Below are positions 1-8,747 of a stretch of DNA of 64,000 nt, piece by piece. Numbering within the stretch: position 1 is the stretch's first letter; every line of letters begins with the position of its first letter. The notes under the pieces are model-generated. The model was not told where the DNA came from, made no database searches, and was given only the letters and a program-made list of their open reading frames with translations. This stretch comes from VAZQ01 sp035693615 (GTDB lineage: Bacteria > Pseudomonadota > Alphaproteobacteria > Rhizobiales > Xanthobacteraceae): positions 1 through 64,000 of the forward strand of contig DASSGH010000138.1 of assembly GCA_035693615.1 (NCBI GenBank), given 5' to 3'. A program made the translations under genes and the position numbers.

Positions 1-1
1 C

Positions 2-472
2 CTGCTCGATTCGATCACCCGCCTGGGACGTGCCTACAACACGGTGGTGCCGTCATCGGGCAAGGTGCTCACCGGTGGCGTCGACGCCAACGCCCTGCAG
101 CGGCCCAAGCGCTTCTTCGGCGCTGCGCGCAACATCGAGGAAGGCGGTTCGCTCACCATCATCGCCACCGCGCTGATTGACACCGGCAGCCGCATGGACG
201 AGGTGATCTTCGAAGAGTTCAAGGGTACCGGCAATTCCGAAATCATTCTCGACCGCAAGGTCGCGGACAAGCGCACCTTCCCTGCAATGGACATCACGCG
301 TTCGGGCACGCGCAAGGAAGAACTGCTGGTCCCGCCCGATCAGCTCAAGAAAATGTACATCTTGCGCCGCATCTTGAACCCGATGGGAACGATGGACGCG
401 ATCGACTTCCTGCTGGACAAGCTGCGCAACACCAAGACCAATGGCGACTTCTTCGAGTCGATGAACGCTTGA
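2..472 (+). CDS. rho: Transcription termination factor Rho, C-terminal part (5' end outside window)
   Basis: The open frame runs from the window edge and gives the last 156 residues of Rho, the hexameric RNA-dependent ATPase that ends transcription by translocating along nascent RNA. The complete protein is about 420 aa, so roughly the first two thirds are missing. Visible Rho signatures are LLDSITRL at the edge, the Q-loop stretch VLTGGVDANAL, the block FFGAARNIEEGGSLTIIATAL, and the R-loop region SGTRKEELL, ending in TNGDFFESM. The stop codon at 470-472 directly abuts the stop of the convergent gene, so no separate terminator fits between them. The identification is secure because the sequence is nearly colinear with E. 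coli Rho. Confidence 0.97.
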   Translation: MLDSITRLGRAYNTVVPSSGKVLTGGVDANALQRPKRFFGAARNIEEGGSLTIIATALIDTGSRMDEVIFEEFKGTGNSEIILDRKVADKRTFPAMDITRSGTRKEELLVPPDQLKKMYILRRILNPMGTMDAIDFLLDKLRNTKTNGDFFESMNA

Positions 473-2509
473 TCAGCCGCGCGCCGCGCGAACGGCGGCG
501 GCGAGGGCGTCAGGTTCGCTCACCGGTAGCGAGCAGGTCTCGCCGATGCAGATGAAGGCCGCGCTGCGTGCTGTGGTCTTGATCTTGTCGTGAGCGGGAT
601 GTTCGGCCGGCAGCGCGTGCGACGCGCGTAACACCACGCGGTCCAGGAAGGGAAGCCTACGCGCCGTCGCGAGAAGATCGCTCGCGCGTTCGTCCTCCCC
701 GGTCACGACGATCTCGGCTGCCCGCAGGCGCAGATCGAGCGCGTTGAGCAACGCGAGATGCGCAAACAGGTTTTCCGCCGCGCTCGCCGCGATGCCTGCG
801 AACAACCGATCCGCCTTATCGCGCCAGGCGTGCTGGCCGCTAAACACTGCGAGCCGGATCAAATTCTGCGCCGCCACGGCGTTGGGATTGGGCGTCGCCT
901 CGTCGGTGGTGGCGCTCGGCCGCACTACCAAGCCCTCGGCATCGTCCGCGGTGAGGAAATAGCCGCCGTTATCAGGATTGGCGTAATGCCGGTCGAGCGT
1001 CGCCTGCCAGTCGAGCGCGCGTTCGAGGTAACCGTGTTCGGCGGTTGCCTCGTAAAGCGCCAGTGCCGCCCGGATCATGGCGGCATGATCGGAGGCGAGC
1101 CCCGGCAGCATGAGTTTGCCGGCGCGCCAGGAATGGCCGAGGCGCTTGCCGTGGCTCATCTTGGCATCGATGAAAAGAAACGCGCGTGCGCCCATCTCGA
1201 CCCAGAGCGGCTCGTTCAAGGCGAGGCCGGCGTTGACGAGCGCGGCAATCATCAGGCCGTTCCAGTCCGCCAGCACTTTGTCATCGCGGCCCGGCCGCAC
1301 CCGCTCCTCCCGCACTCTGAGAAGTTTCTCGCGCAGCGCCGCGAGCCTTTGCTCGTCTTCCGCGCTCCGCGGGACATGCTGGAGGCGATTGAGAATGTTG
1401 TGACCTTCGAAATTGCCTTCGGCGGTCACGCCGTAGTGTGCCGCAAAGAACGCTGCGTCCTCCCGACCCAGCGTCGTGGTCACCTCGTCGAGCGACCAAA
1501 CGTAGAATTTACCCTCCTCGCCTTCGGAATCGGCGTCGAGTGAGGCGCAAAACGCGCCCTCCGGCGTCGTCATTTCCCGGCGCAGCCAAGTCACCGTCTC
1601 TCGTGCGCGGCGCCGGAACAGCTCGTTGCCGGAGCGGAGATACGCGAGCGCGAGCAACTCGAGCAGCAGCGCGTTGTCATACAGCATCTTTTCGAAATGC
1701 GGCACCAGCCAGCGCTCGTCGACCGAATAGCGGGAAAACCCGCCGCCGAGATGGTCATAGATGCCGCCCTCGCAGATGCGGGTGAGCGTGAGCTCCACGG
1801 CGGCGCAATAACGCGCGGTGCTCGTGCGCTCCCCCGCGCGCCACAAAGACTCGAGCATCATCGCCTGCGGAAATTTTGGCGCGCCGCGCATGCCGCCGTT
1901 GACGGGGTCGATCATGCCGGCAAGCTGATCGGCCGCACGGTCGAGGTCGGCTGCGGCAATCGTGACGTGTCCCGTGGCGCGCGCGCTTTCCGCTAACCGC
2001 GCCATCAGTGCGCTGCGATTCTGCTCCACGCTTTGCGGCTCCTGCCGGAACACACGCTCGACCTCGCGCAGGAGGTCGACGAAGGCAGGCTTTCCATACC
2101 GCGCGGTCTTGGGAAAATAAGTGCCGCCCCAGAAAGGCTCGCCGTTGGGAGTGAGGAACATGGTGAGCGGCCAACCGCCGTGCTCACCAAGATGATGCAA
2201 CGCCGACATGTAAATCTGGTCGATGTCGGGACGCTCTTCGCGATCCACTTTGATGTTGACGAAGAGATTGTTCATGACCTTCGCGGTGTCCGCGTCCTCG
2301 AAGCTCTCGTGCGCCATGACATGACACCAATGGCAGGCGGCGTAACCGACTGAGAGCAGAATCGGTTTGTTTGCGCGTTTCGCCTCGGCCAGCGCTTCGG
2401 TTCCCCACGGCCACCAATCGACCGGGTTGTGCTTGTGTTGCAGCAGATAGGGGCTCGTCTCGCGCGCGAGCCGGTTCTCGTGGGAAGTGGCGGCTAAATC
2501 GGTCGACAT
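473..2509 (-). CDS. Thioredoxin domain-containing DUF255 protein (YyaL/SPATA20 family)
   Basis: This 678-aa protein has the usual length of the YyaL/spermatogenesis-associated-20 family. The N-terminal 170 residues form a thioredoxin-like DUF255 domain with the hallmark LLSVGYAACHWCHVM; the CxxC is C59-H-W-C62. The rest looks like the (alpha/alpha)6 barrel of N-acylglucosamine 2-epimerase-like folds, with motifs such as HFEKMLYDNA and DDKVLADWNGL. The biochemical role of the family is not settled; a redox or sugar-related function is inferred from the folds. It starts at ATG 2509, divergent from mnmE, with 138 bp between them. No signal peptide is visible, so it is presumably cytoplasmic. Confidence 0.93.
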   Translation of the reverse strand: MSTDLAATSHENRLARETSPYLLQHKHNPVDWWPWGTEALAEAKRANKPILLSVGYAACHWCHVMAHESFEDADTAKVMNNLFVNIKVDREERPDIDQIYMSALHHLGEHGGWPLTMFLTPNGEPFWGGTYFPKTARYGKPAFVDLLREVERVFRQEPQSVEQNRSALMARLAESARATGHVTIAAADLDRAADQLAGMIDPVNGGMRGAPKFPQAMMLESLWRAGERTSTARYCAAVELTLTRICEGGIYDHLGGGFSRYSVDERWLVPHFEKMLYDNALLLELLALAYLRSGNELFRRRARETVTWLRREMTTPEGAFCASLDADSEGEEGKFYVWSLDEVTTTLGREDAAFFAAHYGVTAEGNFEGHNILNRLQHVPRSAEDEQRLAALREKLLRVREERVRPGRDDKVLADWNGLMIAALVNAGLALNEPLWVEMGARAFLFIDAKMSHGKRLGHSWRAGKLMLPGLASDHAAMIRAALALYEATAEHGYLERALDWQATLDRHYANPDNGGYFLTADDAEGLVVRPSATTDEATPNPNAVAAQNLIRLAVFSGQHAWRDKADRLFAGIAASAAENLFAHLALLNALDLRLRAAEIVVTGEDERASDLLATARRLPFLDRVVLRASHALPAEHPAHDKIKTTARSAAFICIGETCSLPVSEPDALAAAVRAARG

Positions 2510-2647
2510 CTGAGGATAATGCCTGCGGGTACGGTTGGTTCAGCGCACGAGACGCGGCGAATGCATGGATGAATAGGCTTTTCCGCTGACCTATAGCTAT
2601 TTCGCTGTGATCCCGCCGGCAAGTTATGGAAGGTTCAAGCACCGGGA

Positions 2648-4018
2648 ATGATAAGCGACCGCGATACCATTTTCGCCCTCTCTTCCGGCCGGCCGCCGGC
2701 GGCGATCGCAGTCGTGCGCATTTCCGGTCCGCGTGCGCGCATGGCCCTCGAACAGGTGGTCGGCCGCGTGCCGCAGCCGCGGCGCGCCTCGCTCGCACGC
2801 TTGCGCGATCCGGTGACCGGCGAGATGGTCGACGAGGGACTTGCGCTGTGGTTTCCCGCGCCGAACAGCGAAACCGGTGAAGACATGGTGGAGCTGCACG
2901 TGCACGGCGGTCGCGCCGTCATCGCAGCCGTTCTCGCGGCGTTGGCAAAGCTCGCCGGATTGCGCCCCGCGGAAGCAGGGGAGTTCACGCGCCGCGCGTT
3001 CGAGAATGGGCGCATGGATTTGACTGCCCTCGAAGGCCTGGCTGATCTCGTCGCAGCGGAAACCGAGGCGCAACGGCGCCAGGCGTATCAGCACCTCAGG
3101 GGCTTGCTGGGGGAGCGCGCCGAGAGCTGGCGGCAGCGCCTGATCGAGGCGTTGGCGCTTGTCGAGGCCGGGATCGATTTTTCCGACGAGGAGGACGTGC
3201 CAAAGGACATGATGGCGCGTTCGCTCGAGCTCATTCGGCCGCTGGCCGGGGAAATCAGCAAGGCGGGCGCAGGGCATGGCGAACGGCTGCGCGAGGGGCT
3301 GCGCGTCGCTATCGCGGGGCCGCCGAACGCGGGCAAGTCGACCCTGTTCAATCGGCTCGCCCGGCGCGAGGCTGCGATCGTGTCGCCCTTCCCCGGAACG
3401 ACGCGCGACGTCCTGGAACTGCATCTCGATCTCGGCGGCTACCCCATCACCATGCTCGACACCGCGGGAATTCGGGAAACGACCGACCCGGTCGAACGCG
3501 AAGGCGTGCGGCGTGCAAGCGAGCGGGCCGCCGACGCCGACCTGGTGCTTTGGGTCCTCGATGCCTCGCAAGTGGAGCGGGGGGACCCGCCGACGCAAGC
3601 CGGGATGCCACCATCGGCATCGAGCGCCGCGACTTGGCTGGTGGTCAACAAAATCGATCTCGTTTCTGACAGCGAGAGACGAAGAATTGAATCTAAATTC
3701 GACAATACAGAAAACGTTAACCTTGTTTCGAGTGCGACCGGGGCCGGAGTGGACGAGTTGGTTAACTCGGTCGCGGCGTTTGCCGATGGTTTTTTCACTC
3801 CCGAACCGGCCCTGGTCACGCGCGAGCGCCAGCGCGCACATCTGAAGGAGACCGTCATCGCATTGCGCGACGCCCAGCGGGCCGGCGAGGAAGGCCGTGA
3901 GGACATAATGGCGGAACAGCTCCGTCTGGCAGCCCGGGCCTTGGGCAAGCTGCTCGGACGCGTCGATGTTGAGGATGTTCTGGACGTGATCTTTCGCGAT
4001 TTCTGCATCGGGAAATAA
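2648..4018 (+). CDS. mnmE: tRNA uridine-5-carboxymethylaminomethyl(34) synthesis GTPase MnmE
   Basis: MnmE is the GTPase partner of MnmG; together they modify U34 in the wobble position of several tRNAs. The 456-aa product has the normal length. The N-terminal tetrahydrofolate-binding domain begins at DTIFALSSG. A GTPase domain is inserted in the helical domain, with G1 GPPNAGKST at 224-232, G2/G3 region FPGTTRD and DTAG, and G4 NKID. The C-terminal CIGK (Cys453) is the conserved catalytic tail. It starts at ATG 2648. The next gene on the strand is its functional partner mnmG, separated by a 216-bp spacer that carries a parS-like palindrome. Confidence 0.97.
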   Translation: MISDRDTIFALSSGRPPAAIAVVRISGPRARMALEQVVGRVPQPRRASLARLRDPVTGEMVDEGLALWFPAPNSETGEDMVELHVHGGRAVIAAVLAALAKLAGLRPAEAGEFTRRAFENGRMDLTALEGLADLVAAETEAQRRQAYQHLRGLLGERAESWRQRLIEALALVEAGIDFSDEEDVPKDMMARSLELIRPLAGEISKAGAGHGERLREGLRVAIAGPPNAGKSTLFNRLARREAAIVSPFPGTTRDVLELHLDLGGYPITMLDTAGIRETTDPVEREGVRRASERAADADLVLWVLDASQVERGDPPTQAGMPPSASSAATWLVVNKIDLVSDSERRRIESKFDNTENVNLVSSATGAGVDELVNSVAAFADGFFTPEPALVTRERQRAHLKETVIALRDAQRAGEEGREDIMAEQLRLAARALGKLLGRVDVEDVLDVIFRDFCIGK

Positions 4019-4090
4019 ACGGGCCCCCGACGGCGAGAATTTATCATTCGAAGCGAGACATCGAAGCGTTCGCCCGTGCAAGGAGGCACG

Positions 4091-4183
4091 ATGTGCACAC
4101 TCCAATCCGTCTCCACGTTTCACGTGAAACTTAGGTCACGCGAATCCTCTCTGGGGTCGGGGATGTTGGAGGCGGCGAAATAG
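4091..4183 (+). CDS. Possible 30-aa ORF spanning a parS-like site
   Basis: ATG 4091 follows AGGAGG (4081-4086) with only 4 bases between and opens a 30-codon frame ending in TAG 4181-4183, entirely within the mnmE-mnmG spacer. The parS-like palindrome at 4117-4130 lies inside it. I recognise no homolog. The strong ribosome-binding-like sequence is the only support. It could be a leader peptide for mnmG or simply chance, because the DNA here is constrained by ParB binding rather than by coding. Confidence 0.2.
   Translation: MCTLQSVSTFHVKLRSRESSLGSGMLEAAK
4117..4130. other. parS: parS-like centromere site 1
   Basis: The 14-bp perfect palindrome GTTTCACGTGAAAC equals the core of the 16-bp bacterial parS consensus TGTTTCACGTGAAACA; the flanking bases here are C and T, so it is 14/16. 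It lies between mnmE and mnmG, 2.8 kb before parA. Clustered parS sites near parAB and the gid genes are established for many bacteria, where ParB loads and spreads from them. Binding here is inferred from sequence. Confidence 0.9.
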
Positions 4184-4234
4184 ACGATCGCCTCGTAGTT
4201 AAGTAGAAGCTCGGCGCGCGAAGGCTTGAAACGT

Positions 4235-6115
4235 ATGGACAGCCACTTCGATGTCATTGTCGTGGGCGGCGGACACGCCGGCTGCGAGGGCGCGGCGGCC
4301 GCAGCGCGCTTGGGGGCGAAGACGGCGCTGGTCACGCATCGCTTCGCGACCATCGGCGCAATGTCATGTAATCCCGCGATAGGAGGTCTCGGCAAAGGCC
4401 ACCTCGTGCGGGAGATCGATGCCCTCGACGGTCTTATGGGCCGCGTGGCCGATCTTGGGGGCATTCAGTTCCGGGTGCTCAACCGGCGCAAAGGACCGGC
4501 GGTGCGCGGGCCGCGCGCCCAGGCGGACCGCCGGCTCTACGCCGCCGCCATGCAGCAGGCGGTGTCGGCGATAGCGAATCTCGTGGTGATCGAGGTCGAG
4601 GCTGACGATCTCATCATTTCCGACAAGCGAATCGCCGGGGTCAAGCTCGCGGATGGGCGCGAACTGCGAGCGGGGGCCGTCGTGCTCACGACGGGCACGT
4701 TTTTGCGCGGCCTCATCCATATCGGCGAGCAACAAATGCCGGCCGGGCGCGTCGGCGAAGCGCCCGCGGTCGCCCTAGCGCTGACGTTGGAGCGGCTCGG
4801 ATTTTCGCTCGGGCGACTCAAAACCGGTACGCCGCCACGGCTCGACGGCCGCACTATCGACTGGGCGGCGGTGGAGATGCAGCCCGGGGACGAGCCGCCG
4901 GAGCCATTTTCTACTTTGACTGAGCGGATCGAGAATCCGCAAGTCCAGTGCGGTATAACTCGGACGACCGCGGCGACGCACCAGATCATCCGCGAGAACG
5001 TGCATCGTTCGCCCATGTATTCGGGTCAGATCCAGAGCAAGGGACCGCGCTATTGCCCATCGATCGAGGACAAGATCGTGCGCTTCGGCGAGCGCGACGG
5101 CCACCAGATCTTTCTCGAGCCGGAAGGGATAGACGATGCCACCGTCTATCCGAATGGGATCTCGACCTCGTTGCCAGAGGAGGTCCAAACCGCGCTGATC
5201 GCGACCATTCCGGGCCTTGAGAACGCCCGCATGCTCCGGCCGGGTTACGCCATCGAGTACGACCACGTCGATCCGCGCGAACTAAGGCCAACCCTGGAGA
5301 CGAAACGCCTCCCGGGCCTGTTCTTGGCTGGGCAAATCAACGGCACCACCGGCTACGAGGAGGCTGCGGCCCAAGGTCTGGTCGCGGGCCTCAATGCGGC
5401 AGCCCAAGCGGGGGGAAGCGGGGAGGTGACGTTCGACCGCGCTGAGGCGTATCTTGCTGTAATGATTGACGATTTAGTCACGCGCGGGGTCACCGAGCCG
5501 TACCGGATGTTCACCTCCCGCGCGGAATATCGCCTAACGCTGCGCGCCGACAACGCGGACCAACGTTTGACCGGCCGGGGTGTTGGGATCGGCTGCATCG
5601 GTGCCGCGCGCCGCCGCCGACACGAGTTGAAAATGATGGCTCTTTCCGCGGCTCGCGACTTCGCTCGGTCGGTTTCGCTGACCCCCAGCGAGGCAGATCG
5701 CCACGGGCTTGCCCTCAATAAGGATGGCCAGCGGCGGAGCGCGTTCGAACTGCTATCGCACCCCCACATCGGGATCCCGGATATGGCAAAGATCTGGCCT
5801 CAGTTCAGCGATGTGCCAGCGAAAATTGCTGAGCAGCTCGAAATCGATGCGAAATACGACGTCTATCTCTCGCGCCAGGCGGCCGATATCGCCGCCTACC
5901 GTCGGGACGAAGCCCTAACGCTGCCCGATAATCTTGACTATTCGCAGTTGCCCGGCCTCTCGATCGAAGCTCGCCAAAAGCTCGATTTCGCGCGCCCCCG
6001 CACGATCGGCCAGGCCGCGCGCATCGACGGCATCACACCCGCGGCCCTCACCCTCCTGGCGGCGCACCTCAAACGCAACGGCCGGCGCGCCAAAACCGCG
6101 GCCGCCGGAAGCTGA
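4235..6115 (+). CDS. mnmG: tRNA uridine-5-carboxymethylaminomethyl(34) synthesis enzyme MnmG (GidA)
   Basis: MnmG is the FAD-dependent subunit of the MnmE-MnmG complex that builds cmnm5U34 on tRNA. The N-terminus shows the dinucleotide-binding motif VIVVGGGHAGCEGA, followed by MSCNPAIGGLGKGHLVREIDALDG and a later FTSRAEYRL block, all typical of the family. The product is about 626 aa, the family norm. I chose ATG 4235 because the GAAGG at 4220-4224 lies about 10 bases upstream; an in-frame TTG at 4226 is too close to it. The stop codon overlaps the first possible rsmG start (TGATG, 6113-6117), suggesting cotranscription. Confidence 0.97.
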   Translation: MDSHFDVIVVGGGHAGCEGAAAAARLGAKTALVTHRFATIGAMSCNPAIGGLGKGHLVREIDALDGLMGRVADLGGIQFRVLNRRKGPAVRGPRAQADRRLYAAAMQQAVSAIANLVVIEVEADDLIISDKRIAGVKLADGRELRAGAVVLTTGTFLRGLIHIGEQQMPAGRVGEAPAVALALTLERLGFSLGRLKTGTPPRLDGRTIDWAAVEMQPGDEPPEPFSTLTERIENPQVQCGITRTTAATHQIIRENVHRSPMYSGQIQSKGPRYCPSIEDKIVRFGERDGHQIFLEPEGIDDATVYPNGISTSLPEEVQTALIATIPGLENARMLRPGYAIEYDHVDPRELRPTLETKRLPGLFLAGQINGTTGYEEAAAQGLVAGLNAAAQAGGSGEVTFDRAEAYLAVMIDDLVTRGVTEPYRMFTSRAEYRLTLRADNADQRLTGRGVGIGCIGAARRRRHELKMMALSAARDFARSVSLTPSEADRHGLALNKDGQRRSAFELLSHPHIGIPDMAKIWPQFSDVPAKIAEQLEIDAKYDVYLSRQAADIAAYRRDEALTLPDNLDYSQLPGLSIEARQKLDFARPRTIGQAARIDGITPAALTLLAAHLKRNGRRAKTAAAGS

Positions 6116-6846
6116 TGCGGGAGGGGGTCTCTCGCGGTCGAAAGCGCAAGCGAGAAGAGCGCGCGGCCCAGGCCCCGCCACTCACCGCTCCCGCCGATCG
6201 CGCGCGCGCTCTCACGCTCACGCCGGTTTCACGTGAAACACTGGAGCGCCTCGATCGGTTTGTCGCACTCCTGCTGGAATGGCAGCAAAGAACAAACCTG
6301 GTTGCGCCCTCCACGGTGCCAAATCTGTGGACGCGGCACATTGCCGATTCGCTCCAGCTCCTCGAGCTCGCCCCCGATACGCGCACTTGGGTCGATCTCG
6401 GGTCGGGGGGCGGTTTTCCCGGCCTGGTGATTGCCTGCGCTCTTGCCGGCACCCCGGGTGCTCATGTCCATCTCATTGAAAGTCATGGCAAAAAAGCCGC
6501 ATTCCTGCGCGAGGCTCAGCGTCTGACCGCGGCGCCCGCAAGCGTAGAGGCCATGCGTATCGAGGAATTCGTCCCGACCTTCGAGGGGCCGGTGGACGTC
6601 ATCACCGCGCGCGCCGTCTCCCCCCTCAAGTACTTGTTTCAGCAGACTTTTCCGCTTCTGGGGAAAAGCGGCGCAATAGCCTTGTTCCCGAAGGGGCAAC
6701 ATGCAGAGCTTGAGCTGCGAGAGGCGCGCGAGTCGCCCAGTGCGCAGGCTTGGGCCATGGACGCGACGCTCGTTCCCAGCCGTACTGATCCGGCCGGCCG
6801 CATTGTTGTGATCCGGAATGTGGAGCGCCGCGGGACAACGCCATAA
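6115..6846 (+). CDS. rsmG: 16S rRNA (guanine(527)-N7)-methyltransferase RsmG (GidB)
   Basis: RsmG methylates G527 of 16S rRNA using S-adenosylmethionine. The SAM-binding motif WVDLGSGGGFPGLV sits near residues 92-105 and is preceded by RHIADSLQLL. From ATG 6115 the protein has 243 aa, longer than the usual 205-215. The first ~35 residues are Arg/Ala-rich and poorly conserved-looking, so a later start close to the PVSRETLERLDRF segment is possible. Residues V38-T42 (VSRET) are encoded by a perfect parS core. It overlaps the mnmG stop by one base and precedes parA by 48 bp, so it belongs to the mnmG-rsmG-parA-parB transcription unit. Confidence 0.95.
   Translation: MREGVSRGRKRKREERAAQAPPLTAPADRARALTLTPVSRETLERLDRFVALLLEWQQRTNLVAPSTVPNLWTRHIADSLQLLELAPDTRTWVDLGSGGGFPGLVIACALAGTPGAHVHLIESHGKKAAFLREAQRLTAAPASVEAMRIEEFVPTFEGPVDVITARAVSPLKYLFQQTFPLLGKSGAIALFPKGQHAELELREARESPSAQAWAMDATLVPSRTDPAGRIVVIRNVERRGTTP
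6226..6239. other. parS: parS-like centromere site 2 inside rsmG
   Basis: GTTTCACGTGAAAC occurs a second time, flanked by G and A (15/16 of the consensus over 6225-6240). It lies within the rsmG reading frame, where it is read as GTT TCA CGT GAA AC(A), that is Val-Ser-Arg-Glu-Thr. The site is 656 bp upstream of parA. The same placement at the gidB N-terminus is known from other alphaproteobacteria, so a ParB-loading role is a strong inference. Confidence 0.93.
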
Positions 6847-6894
6847 GATTCCATCCGATTCGCAAAGCGATGCGATGATGCTGGACCGACCGTC

Positions 6895-7830
6895 ATGACC
6901 GATCACGCGGACTCGCCGGCTCAGTCGGCGCCAGAAGCGCCGCAGGTCATCCCACTTGCGAACCGCATTCCCAATCCCGCGCCGCCGCGCGTGATCGCGA
7001 TTGCCAACCAGAAGGGTGGCGTCGGCAAGACCACGACAGCGATCAACCTCGGCACAGCCTTGGCGGCGATCGGCGAGCAAGTGTTGATCATCGACCTCGA
7101 TCCACAAGGCAATGCCTCGACCGGTCTCGGCATTGATCGCCGCAGCCGTCGCCACTCGACCTATGACGTGTTGATGGGCGAAGCGAGCCTATTGGACGCG
7201 GTGTTGACGACTGCCGTCCCGCGGCTTTCGATCGCGCCGTCGACGCTCGACCTTTCCGGCCTCGAGCTCGAGGTCAGCCAGGAACGCGATCGTGCTTTTC
7301 GATTGCGCAGCGCGCTCGCGCCGCTGCGCGCGCAAACGCCGGGCGTCAGCGAGTTCAGCTATGTGCTGATCGATTGTCCGCCGTCGCTCAACCTGCTCAC
7401 CGTCAACGCATTGGCGGCCGCGGACGCGATCCTCGTCCCGCTGCAGTGCGAGTTCTTTGCGCTCGAAGGATTGTCGCAGCTCTTGCAGACCGTCGAGACC
7501 GTGAAATCCACGCTCAATCCCGAACTGATGATTCACGGCATCGTGCTCACCATGCACGATGCGCGCAACAATCTCTCGAACCAGGTCGTCGCCGACGTGC
7601 GGGCGAACAGCAAACAAAAGGTCTATGACACGATCATCCCGCGCAACGTGCGCGTATCGGAAGCGCCATCCTACGGCAAGCCGGTGCTGGTCTACGATCT
7701 CAAATGCGTCGGCAGCGAAGCTTACTTGCGCCTCGCGACCGAGATCATTCAGCGTGAGAAGGAATTGATCGCGGCTCCGCTGCGCGCCGACGGAATCATC
7801 GACGCGGATCAGCAGCACGGTGCGGCGTGA
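6895..7830 (+). CDS. parA: Chromosome partitioning ATPase ParA (Soj)
   Basis: ParA is the Walker-type ATPase that moves ParB-parS complexes during chromosome segregation. The deviant Walker A motif NQKGGVGKTTTAINL begins around residue 39, followed by the Walker A' LIIDLDPQGNASTGLG and the Walker B-like VLIDCPPSLNLLT. The product has 311 aa with a proline-rich N-terminal extension of about 30 residues before the first beta strand, RVIAIANQK. It overlaps the GTG frame of parB at 7827-7830, and the true parB start lies 26 bp downstream, so the two are translated from one transcript. Confidence 0.97.
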   Translation: MTDHADSPAQSAPEAPQVIPLANRIPNPAPPRVIAIANQKGGVGKTTTAINLGTALAAIGEQVLIIDLDPQGNASTGLGIDRRSRRHSTYDVLMGEASLLDAVLTTAVPRLSIAPSTLDLSGLELEVSQERDRAFRLRSALAPLRAQTPGVSEFSYVLIDCPPSLNLLTVNALAAADAILVPLQCEFFALEGLSQLLQTVETVKSTLNPELMIHGIVLTMHDARNNLSNQVVADVRANSKQKVYDTIIPRNVRVSEAPSYGKPVLVYDLKCVGSEAYLRLATEIIQREKELIAAPLRADGIIDADQQHGAA

Positions 7831-7856
7831 CGCAAAACGATTCGGGAGGAACGCCG

Positions 7857-8729
7857 ATGGCAGACGAGAGCCGATCGCGACTTGGGCGCGGGCTGGCGGC
7901 GCTCATGGGCGACGTCGGCGCCGAAACGGCGACGACGACGGAGCGCGCCCGCAATCAACGGCGCGTGCCGATCGAATATCTCAGGCCCAATCCGCGCAAT
8001 CCCCGCCGCAATTATGCGGATGCCGAGCTCGATGAGCTCGCCGCGTCGATCAAACAGCACGGGATCATCCAGCCGGTGGTCGTACGTGCGCTGCGCGGCG
8101 TCAAGGATGCGTACGAGATCATCGCCGGCGAGCGACGCTGGCGAGCGGCCCAACGCGCCGCGTTGCATGACATCCCGATCGTGCCAATTGAAGCGAGCGA
8201 CGGCGAAGCGCTGGAGCTTGCCATCATCGAGAACGTGCAGCGCAGCGACCTCAATCCGCTGGAAGAAGCAGGCGGATATCAGGCGCTGGCGAGCGACTAC
8301 GGTCATAGCCACGAGGAGATCGCCAGGATTGTCGGCAAGAGTCGCAGCCACGTCACCAACACGCTGCGCCTGTTGAAGCTACCGGAGCCGGTCAAAGCCT
8401 ACATCCATGCCGGCAAGATTACGGCCGGCGCCGCGCGCATGCTCATCGGCGCCTCCGATCCGGAAGAGATGGCGCGCGAAATCGTCGATCGCGGCCTCAA
8501 CGTTCGTCAAGTGGAGGCGTTGGCGAAGGATCGCGGCTCCGCAAAGAGCAGGGCGGCCAAGACGCGCGCCATGAAAACCGCCGATACGATTGCGCTCGAG
8601 CGGCGAGTATCCGACGCGCTTGGCCTTGCAGTCGTCATCGATCACCGCGGCGACGCCGGCGTGCTGCGCATCCACTACAGCAACCTCGATCAGCTCGATG
8701 GGGTGCTGCGGCGGCTTGAGAGGAACTGA
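7857..8729 (+). CDS. parB: Chromosome partitioning protein ParB (Spo0J)
   Basis: ParB binds parS and spreads as a CTP-dependent clamp. From ATG 7857 the product is 290 aa and begins MADESRSRLGRGLAALMGD, the classic ParB start. The CTP-binding/arginine box GERRWRAA is at residues 91-98, followed by the helix-turn-helix region around SHEEIARIVGKSRSHVTNTLRLL, and a C-terminal dimerisation segment. I preferred this ATG over the upstream in-frame GTG 7827 because GGGAGGA lies 7-12 bases before it and homologs start here. Its cognate sites are the two palindromes at 4117 and 6226. Confidence 0.97.
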   Translation: MADESRSRLGRGLAALMGDVGAETATTTERARNQRRVPIEYLRPNPRNPRRNYADAELDELAASIKQHGIIQPVVVRALRGVKDAYEIIAGERRWRAAQRAALHDIPIVPIEASDGEALELAIIENVQRSDLNPLEEAGGYQALASDYGHSHEEIARIVGKSRSHVTNTLRLLKLPEPVKAYIHAGKITAGAARMLIGASDPEEMAREIVDRGLNVRQVEALAKDRGSAKSRAAKTRAMKTADTIALERRVSDALGLAVVIDHRGDAGVLRIHYSNLDQLDGVLRRLERN

Positions 8730-8747
8730 CGCGGCGATCGAATCGGA

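Noticed and set aside
2510..2647. Possible chromosome origin between the DUF255 gene and mnmE
   Set aside because: No DnaA-box-like TTATCCACA sequences or AT-rich unwinding element are visible; the parS sites only show that the origin is probably near.
2624..4123. Long minus-strand open frame (about 499 codons) opposite mnmE
   Set aside because: It mirrors the mnmE coding sequence, is Arg/His/Gly-rich and shows no family motif; mnmE itself is unmistakable.
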